A DNA stretch of 10,091 bases from Bog-950 sp035299425. Lineage in GTDB: Bacteria; Bacteroidota; Bacteroidia; Chitinophagales; LD1. The position numbers and the translations under genes are program-made. Where the stretch lies: contig DATGWP010000031.1 in the NCBI GenBank assembly GCA_035299425.1, positions 1 to 10,091 of the forward strand. Reading direction: 5' to 3'. Shown here piece after piece: positions 6,447-10,091 of the stretch (its first letter is position 1; every line of letters starts with the position of its first letter). Under the pieces are notes generated by a model. That model did no database searches, was not told where the DNA came from, and worked only from the letters and a program-made list of their open reading frames with translations.

Positions 6447-7685
6447 ATGAAGAAGAAGCAACAAACTAAAAAAACTGCAACACCCAAAAATGCAAACCCG
6501 CTGGGCTTTGCCTCTATTACATCGCAGGATAATTATAGCCAGCAGCATATTACGCCACACTCCTCTCCCATTTACACTTCATCTACTTACGTTTACGAAA
6601 GTGCCGAAAAAGCACAAAAGGTTTTCAGGGGTGAAGAAGAGGCTTTCATCTATTCGCGCTGGAGCCACCCAAATGCCGAACTGGTAGAAAAAAAACTGGA
6701 ACAATTAGAAACATTTGGATTGAATATAAAAGCGAAGGCCCTGGTGTTTGCTTCGGGCATGTCGGCATTAGCAGCTTTGTACCAAAGCGTACTGAAACCG
6801 GGCGATAAAATTCTTGCACAAGGCAATATTTACGGTACTACTGTAGATTACTTTAACCAATATGAAGAAGCATTCAACATAGATGTGATTTTTGCAGACT
6901 TTAAAAACCTGGAAGAGCTTAACGCAATATTAAAGGCAGAGAAAAAGATAAAACTAATTTACACCGAAACACCATCTAACCCGACGCTGAACTGCTACGA
7001 CCTGAAAGCGTTAGTCGCACTGGGCAAAAAGCATGGCGCTAAGGTGGCTGTTGACAATACATTTGCCTCGCCTTACCTACAGCAGCCTTTTAAATTTGGA
7101 GTTGACTTTATCATGCACTCATCTACCAAATACCTGAACGGACATGGCACCGGCTTAAGCGGTTTTTTAATTGGTACTGATGTAGAGTTTATGCAAAAGC
7201 AGGTGTGGAAAATGCGCAAGCTAAACGGTAGCATTTGCGCACCATTTGATTCCTGGCTGCTGAACGTAGGGATGAAAACACTAAGCCTGCGTATGGAGCA
7301 ACACTGCGCCAATGCACTGGCAGTAGCAAAGTTTTTGCAAGCACATCCGGCCATAAGCAAGGTTAACTACCTGGGATTAAATGAACATGCCGACCATGCC
7401 CTGGCTAAGCGCCAGATGAAAAACTTTGGCGGTGTGTTATCCTTTGAGTTAAAACAGGGATATAAAGCGGGGGAAAAACTGATGAAGAAGATACAGTTTT
7501 GCAAACTAACTGCATCACTGGGAACAATAGATACGTTGATACAACACCCCGCGAGCATGAGCCACTCGTTTGTACCCAAAGAGCAGCGCGAAGAATATGG
7601 TATTACCGATGGCCTGGTGCGCCTGAGTGTAGGGATAGAAGATGTGCAGGATGTAATTAATGATTTGAAACAAGCCCTGAATTAA
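6447..7685 (+). CDS. Transsulfuration-family PLP enzyme (cystathionine gamma-synthase / methionine gamma-lyase class)
   Basis: A 412-residue Cys/Met-metabolism PLP-dependent enzyme of normal length. Visible sites are YSRWSHPN (69-76, phosphate-binding Y and R), ASGMSA (102-107), IYG (128-130, with ring-stacking Y129), VDNTFASPYLQ (202-212, with PLP-nitrogen-binding D203), HSSTKYLNGHG (224-234, with Schiff-base K228) and, near the C-terminus, LIQHPASMSHS and LVRLSVGIED. The C-terminal third resembles bacterial methionine gamma-lyases, but the position of their characteristic active-site cysteine (after IYG) is Thr131. Cystathionine gamma-synthase, cystathionine beta- or gamma-lyase and homoserine sulfhydrylase therefore remain possible. 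An in-frame ATG at 6429 would add six residues; 6447 is preferred because the product then begins with the Lys-rich MKKKQQTKK and the gap to the divergent dinB-like gene is larger. The stop overlaps the next start (TAATG), giving a two-gene operon. Confidence 0.9.
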   Translation: MKKKQQTKKTATPKNANPLGFASITSQDNYSQQHITPHSSPIYTSSTYVYESAEKAQKVFRGEEEAFIYSRWSHPNAELVEKKLEQLETFGLNIKAKALVFASGMSALAALYQSVLKPGDKILAQGNIYGTTVDYFNQYEEAFNIDVIFADFKNLEELNAILKAEKKIKLIYTETPSNPTLNCYDLKALVALGKKHGAKVAVDNTFASPYLQQPFKFGVDFIMHSSTKYLNGHGTGLSGFLIGTDVEFMQKQVWKMRKLNGSICAPFDSWLLNVGMKTLSLRMEQHCANALAVAKFLQAHPAISKVNYLGLNEHADHALAKRQMKNFGGVLSFELKQGYKAGEKLMKKIQFCKLTASLGTIDTLIQHPASMSHSFVPKEQREEYGITDGLVRLSVGIEDVQDVINDLKQALN

Positions 7686-8620
7686 TGAGCCACAAAATTG
7701 GAATTGCTATACATGGCGGAGCCGGTACTATACTTCGCTCAGCCCTTACACCCGAAAAAGAAAAAGCCTATACCAGTGCCTTGCAGGAGGCACTTAATTC
7801 CGGCTATGCTGTATTAGAAAAAGGTGGCAGCGCCTTAGATGCTGTTGAAACTGCAGTGCGCAGTCTTGAAGATTGCCCCCTGTTTAATGCAGGTAAAGGC
7901 GCGGTGTTTAATAACAAAGGCAACCATGAAATGGACGCCAGCATAATGAGCGGTGCTGACCTAAGCGCCGGTGCTGTAAGCCTGATAAAGAATGTAAAGA
8001 ACCCTGTGGCACTGGCACGGGCGGTGATGGAAAAAAGCGAACATGTTTACCTGTGTGGTGAAGGGGCTGAAGAATTTGCACGCCAACAAAATTTGAAATT
8101 TGAGGATGACGCTTATTTCCGTGATGAGTTCAGGTACGGGCAGTGGCTTAAAGCGCAGGAAGAAGATGGTACTTTTCTGGACCATAACGTAACTACCGGC
8201 GATAAGAAATTTGGAACCGTAGGGGCTGTATCCCTAGACCTAAGCGGCAACCTGGCCGCCGCTACCAGCACCGGCGGCATGACGAATAAAAAATTTGGCC
8301 GCATTGGCGATTCGCCGATAATAGGTGCAGGCACCTATGCCAACAATAATACCTGTGCTGTAAGTTGCACCGGGCATGGCGAGTTGTTTATCCGCTCGGT
8401 GGTAGCTTATGATATATCGGCATTGATGGAGTATAAAGGCCTTAGGCTGCAACAAGCCTGCGAAGAAGTGGTAATGAAAAAGCTTGTAGCCATTAATGGC
8501 GAAGGGGGGCTGATTGCTATTGATAAGTATGGAAATATAGAACTACCGTTTAACTCTGCGGGTATGTACCGGGCTATGAAAAGCAATTCGGGTAAGGAAC
8601 TTGTAGCTATTTACAAATAG
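7685..8620 (+). CDS. Isoaspartyl peptidase / type-2 L-asparaginase (Ntn hydrolase)
   Basis: A 311-residue member of the asparaginase-2 family, whose proenzyme cleaves itself before a threonine to give alpha and beta subunits. The sequence has HGGAG (10-14), SALDAVETAVRSLED (49-63), FNAGKGAVFN (67-76), the cleavage site FGTVGAV with nucleophile Thr178 just after Gly177, then STGGMTNKKFGRIGDSPIIG, with the substrate-binding R-x-GDSP, and GTYANN. Members remove isoaspartyl residues from peptides and often hydrolyse asparagine. There is no signal peptide, so it probably acts in the cytoplasm. The mature beta chain would be about 134 residues. The start codon shares one base with the stop of the PLP-enzyme gene, so translation is probably coupled. 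The split between peptidase and asparaginase activity is not readable from sequence. Confidence 0.92.
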   Translation: MSHKIGIAIHGGAGTILRSALTPEKEKAYTSALQEALNSGYAVLEKGGSALDAVETAVRSLEDCPLFNAGKGAVFNNKGNHEMDASIMSGADLSAGAVSLIKNVKNPVALARAVMEKSEHVYLCGEGAEEFARQQNLKFEDDAYFRDEFRYGQWLKAQEEDGTFLDHNVTTGDKKFGTVGAVSLDLSGNLAAATSTGGMTNKKFGRIGDSPIIGAGTYANNNTCAVSCTGHGELFIRSVVAYDISALMEYKGLRLQQACEEVVMKKLVAINGEGGLIAIDKYGNIELPFNSAGMYRAMKSNSGKELVAIYK

Positions 8621-8677
8621 AGAGAACACTCAAAAAAATATCTTAAAAGTGAAATAATTTATATATATTATTTACCT

Positions 8678-8693
8678 ATAATCAACTGATTAT
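8678..8693. promoter_or_regulatory. Operator-like inverted repeat ATAATCA-AC-TGATTAT
   Basis: Two perfect 7-nt half-sites flank a 2-nt centre. The spacing suits a dimeric DNA-binding protein better than an RNA hairpin, because a 2-nt loop is too tight. It lies about 58 nt after the peptidase stop and about 230 nt before the poly-HAMP start. The AT-rich composition makes chance occurrence plausible. Confidence 0.2.
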
Positions 8694-8705
8694 CATTCCA
8701 AAAAA

Positions 8706-8724
8706 GTGCTTTTACAAAAAGCGC
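8706..8724 (+). terminator. Weak hairpin, possible terminator of the PLP-enzyme/peptidase operon
   Basis: GTGCTTTT (8706-8713) can pair with AAAAGCGC (8717-8724) around the loop ACA, giving eight pairs including one G-U. It is preceded by an A-run but has no T-run directly after it; the nearest T-run is about 20 nt downstream. It is the best terminator candidate after the operon, but weak. Confidence 0.25.
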
Positions 8725-8920
8725 GCCAATTGATTTAGGCCTGTTTTTGAGGAAATGTTTCTACAATTTTTCATTGTTGGCGTTTTTTCTTTTGTCAAAA
8801 TTCTGTATTTAGAAAATGTTGCTTTTGCTTTGATAATAAGGAAGTGATTGTATACTGTTTCGAACCCACCGGCGCAGACATTTGCATTTCCCTTAACTAA
8901 CATCAAAACAAGGTCAGCCC

Positions 8921-10091
8921 ATGGGTACAAAGAAACACACCAACGGAACAAATGGTAACGGAGCCCGCCATAGCAATGGCATAGACAATGCCCTGGTGGA
9001 TATTAAGAAAGAAGAGCTTGTAGCCACTGAAAAAATCTCGCGTAGAAAACTAAAGCCTAAAATTCAGATTGAAGTAGACCCTTCGATAAGCGAGCCCCAT
9101 GATAAAATAGACCAGCGTGAACTATTGCGGGTATTAACCGAAGTACGCAACGGAAACTTTAACGTGCGCCTGCCCATAGACCAGGTAGGTGTAAGCGGGA
9201 AAATATGTGATACGCTGAACGACATCATCGGCATGAACCAGAAGATGATGTACGAGTTTACTGCTGCGGGTAACACCATTGGTAAAAAAGGAAAGCTTAC
9301 ACAGCGTATACAACTGCCCGAAGCGAAGGGAGACTGGAAGACCGGTGTGGAATCATTAAATACATTGATATCGGATTTGGTGCACCCAACTATTGAAATT
9401 GCCCACGTAATCAGCTCGGTGGCAAAGGGTAACCTTAGCCAGCAGATGAGCCAGGAAATTGGCGGGCACATATTGGAGGGTGAGTTTGCCCGTATTGCCA
9501 AAGAGGTAAACGACATGGTGAAGCAGCTGAACCTGTTCTCGGCTGAGGTAACGCGTGTGGCGCTTGAAGTGGGTACCGAAGGTAAGCTGGGAGGTCAGGC
9601 AAAAGTAAAAGGTGTGGCAGGTGTATGGAAAGATTTGACGGACTCGGTAAACCAGATGGCATCGAACCTTACAGGCCAGGTGCGTAACATTGCGGAGGTA
9701 ACTACTGCGGTGGCAAAAGGTGACCTGAGCCGGAAGATTACGGTGGACGTGAAAGGAGAAATTCTTGAGTTGAAGAATACGATTAACACGATGGTGGATC
9801 AGTTGAACTCCTTCTCATCGGAGGTGACGCGTGTGGCGCTTGAGGTGGGAACGGAAGGTAAACTGGGGGGACAGGCACACGTAAAGGGTGTGGCAGGAAC
9901 CTGGAAGGATTTGACCGACTCCGTTAACCAGATGGCATCGAACCTTACAGGCCAGGTGCGGAACATTGCCGAGGTAACTACCGCGGTGGCAAAGGGTGAC
10001 TTGAGCCGCCAGATTACGGTGGACGTGAAAGGGGAAATTTTGGAGTTGAAGAATACTATCAATACGATGGTGGATCAGCTGAACTCGTTCT
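8921..10091 (+). CDS. Poly-HAMP sensor protein, N-terminal part (probable soluble hybrid histidine kinase)
   Basis: The frame is open from ATG 8921 to the right edge: 390 full codons and no stop. The start is polar (MGTKKHTNGTNGNGARHSNG), with no signal peptide or membrane helix, so the protein is probably cytosolic. After a charged linker, HAMP modules follow one another. A divergent one spans about 66-112 (LLRVLTEVRNGNFNVRLP), a second begins at about 118 (TIGKKGKLTQRIQLPEAKGDW), and another at about 160-205 (SSVAKGNLSQQM). Two nearly identical 92-residue units then start at residues 209 and 301, each with VALEVGTEGKLGGQA, GVWKDLT or GTWKDLT, and AVAKGDLSR. Such arrays occur in group III hybrid kinases (fungal Nik1 type) and in long Bacteroidota homologues, where GAF, HisKA, HATPase and receiver domains follow. 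Those domains lie beyond the window and are inferred. The HAMP chain is thought to pass conformational signals to the kinase. A poly-HAMP protein without a kinase is the alternative. Confidence 0.85.
   Translation, partial: MGTKKHTNGTNGNGARHSNGIDNALVDIKKEELVATEKISRRKLKPKIQIEVDPSISEPHDKIDQRELLRVLTEVRNGNFNVRLPIDQVGVSGKICDTLNDIIGMNQKMMYEFTAAGNTIGKKGKLTQRIQLPEAKGDWKTGVESLNTLISDLVHPTIEIAHVISSVAKGNLSQQMSQEIGGHILEGEFARIAKEVNDMVKQLNLFSAEVTRVALEVGTEGKLGGQAKVKGVAGVWKDLTDSVNQMASNLTGQVRNIAEVTTAVAKGDLSRKITVDVKGEILELKNTINTMVDQLNSFSSEVTRVALEVGTEGKLGGQAHVKGVAGTWKDLTDSVNQMASNLTGQVRNIAEVTTAVAKGDLSRQITVDVKGEILELKNTINTMVDQLNSF
9545..10091 (+). repeat. Tandem 276-nt coding repeats (HAMP pairs)
   Basis: Unit 1 is 9545-9820. 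Unit 2 starts at 9821 and would end at 10096, so it is cut 5 nt short by the window edge. Both begin GAGGT(A/G)ACGCGTGTGGCGCTT. By hand count they differ at about 33 of 271 bases but at only three amino acids (Lys to His, Val to Thr, Lys to Gln). The exact in-frame period of 92 codons shows that the repeat is a protein module. More copies are likely to the right. Confidence 0.9.

Larger units (their letters stand above)
8621..8920. other. AT-rich intergenic stretch before the poly-HAMP gene
   Basis: This 300-nt stretch separates the isoaspartyl-peptidase operon from the poly-HAMP gene. It is markedly richer in A and T than its flanks, with T-runs at about 8743-8748 and 8783-8788. It contains a near-palindrome at 8678-8693, a small hairpin at 8706-8724 and an A/T-only inverted repeat at 8652-8673. 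Several sequences differ from the TAnnTTTG promoter box by one base, but none is exact or well spaced, so I assign no promoter. No convincing gene or structured RNA is seen. Confidence 0.6.

Noticed and set aside
8652..8673. AAATAAT...ATTATTT inverted repeat
   Set aside because: It is made only of A and T in an AT-rich stretch, giving a weak stem that is expected by chance.
8857..8867. GTTTCGAACCC, resembling the T-loop of a tRNA
   Set aside because: The flanking bases do not form a T-stem, and no acceptor or anticodon arm can be found, so it is not a tRNA or a credible tRNA remnant or attachment site.

Overview
The window reads as a chromosomal segment of a Bacteroidota bacterium, most likely of the Chitinophagales/Sphingobacteriales type. 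The signs are a TamL-type lipidated Omp85 protein next to a TrmH-type RNA methyltransferase, a very long soluble poly-HAMP sensor protein, weak or absent Shine-Dalgarno sequences, and a TAnnTTTG-type -7 promoter box upstream of one gene. I see no insertion sequence, phage gene, integrase, tRNA, rRNA or CRISPR array. This looks like ordinary core and housekeeping DNA, not a genomic island.

Positions 1-3211 hold envelope-related genes. The first 44 codons of a TrmH/SpoU-family RNA methyltransferase lie on the minus strand and run off the left edge. Divergent from it is tamL (205-2562), an outer-membrane assembly barrel with a lipobox. Just 31 nt later comes a small PAP2-like membrane protein (2594-3211), probably co-transcribed.

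Positions 3212-5923 hold single genes in alternating orientation. A DUF4349 lipoprotein (3321-4241) converges on a TerC-family membrane protein (5103-4288, minus, TTG start). They share a 19-bp perfect hairpin that probably terminates both. Divergent from terC is an HxpB-like sugar-phosphate phosphatase (5180-5827).

Positions 5924-8620 hold a DinB/YfiT-type metal-binding protein (minus) and, divergent from it across only 34 nt, a two-gene operon. The operon encodes a transsulfuration-family PLP enzyme and a type-2 asparaginase/isoaspartyl peptidase, joined by a TAATG stop/start overlap. Both act on amino acids or peptides, which suggests an amino-acid salvage or turnover unit; this is inference.

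Positions 8621-8920 are an AT-rich non-coding stretch with small inverted repeats. The window then enters an open reading frame (8921 to the right edge, 390 codons seen) made of tandem HAMP modules. Two consecutive 276-nt units are nearly identical in protein but about 12% different in DNA. This is the N-terminal part of what is probably a large soluble hybrid histidine kinase. No wholly new system is evident; the poly-HAMP array is the most interesting element.
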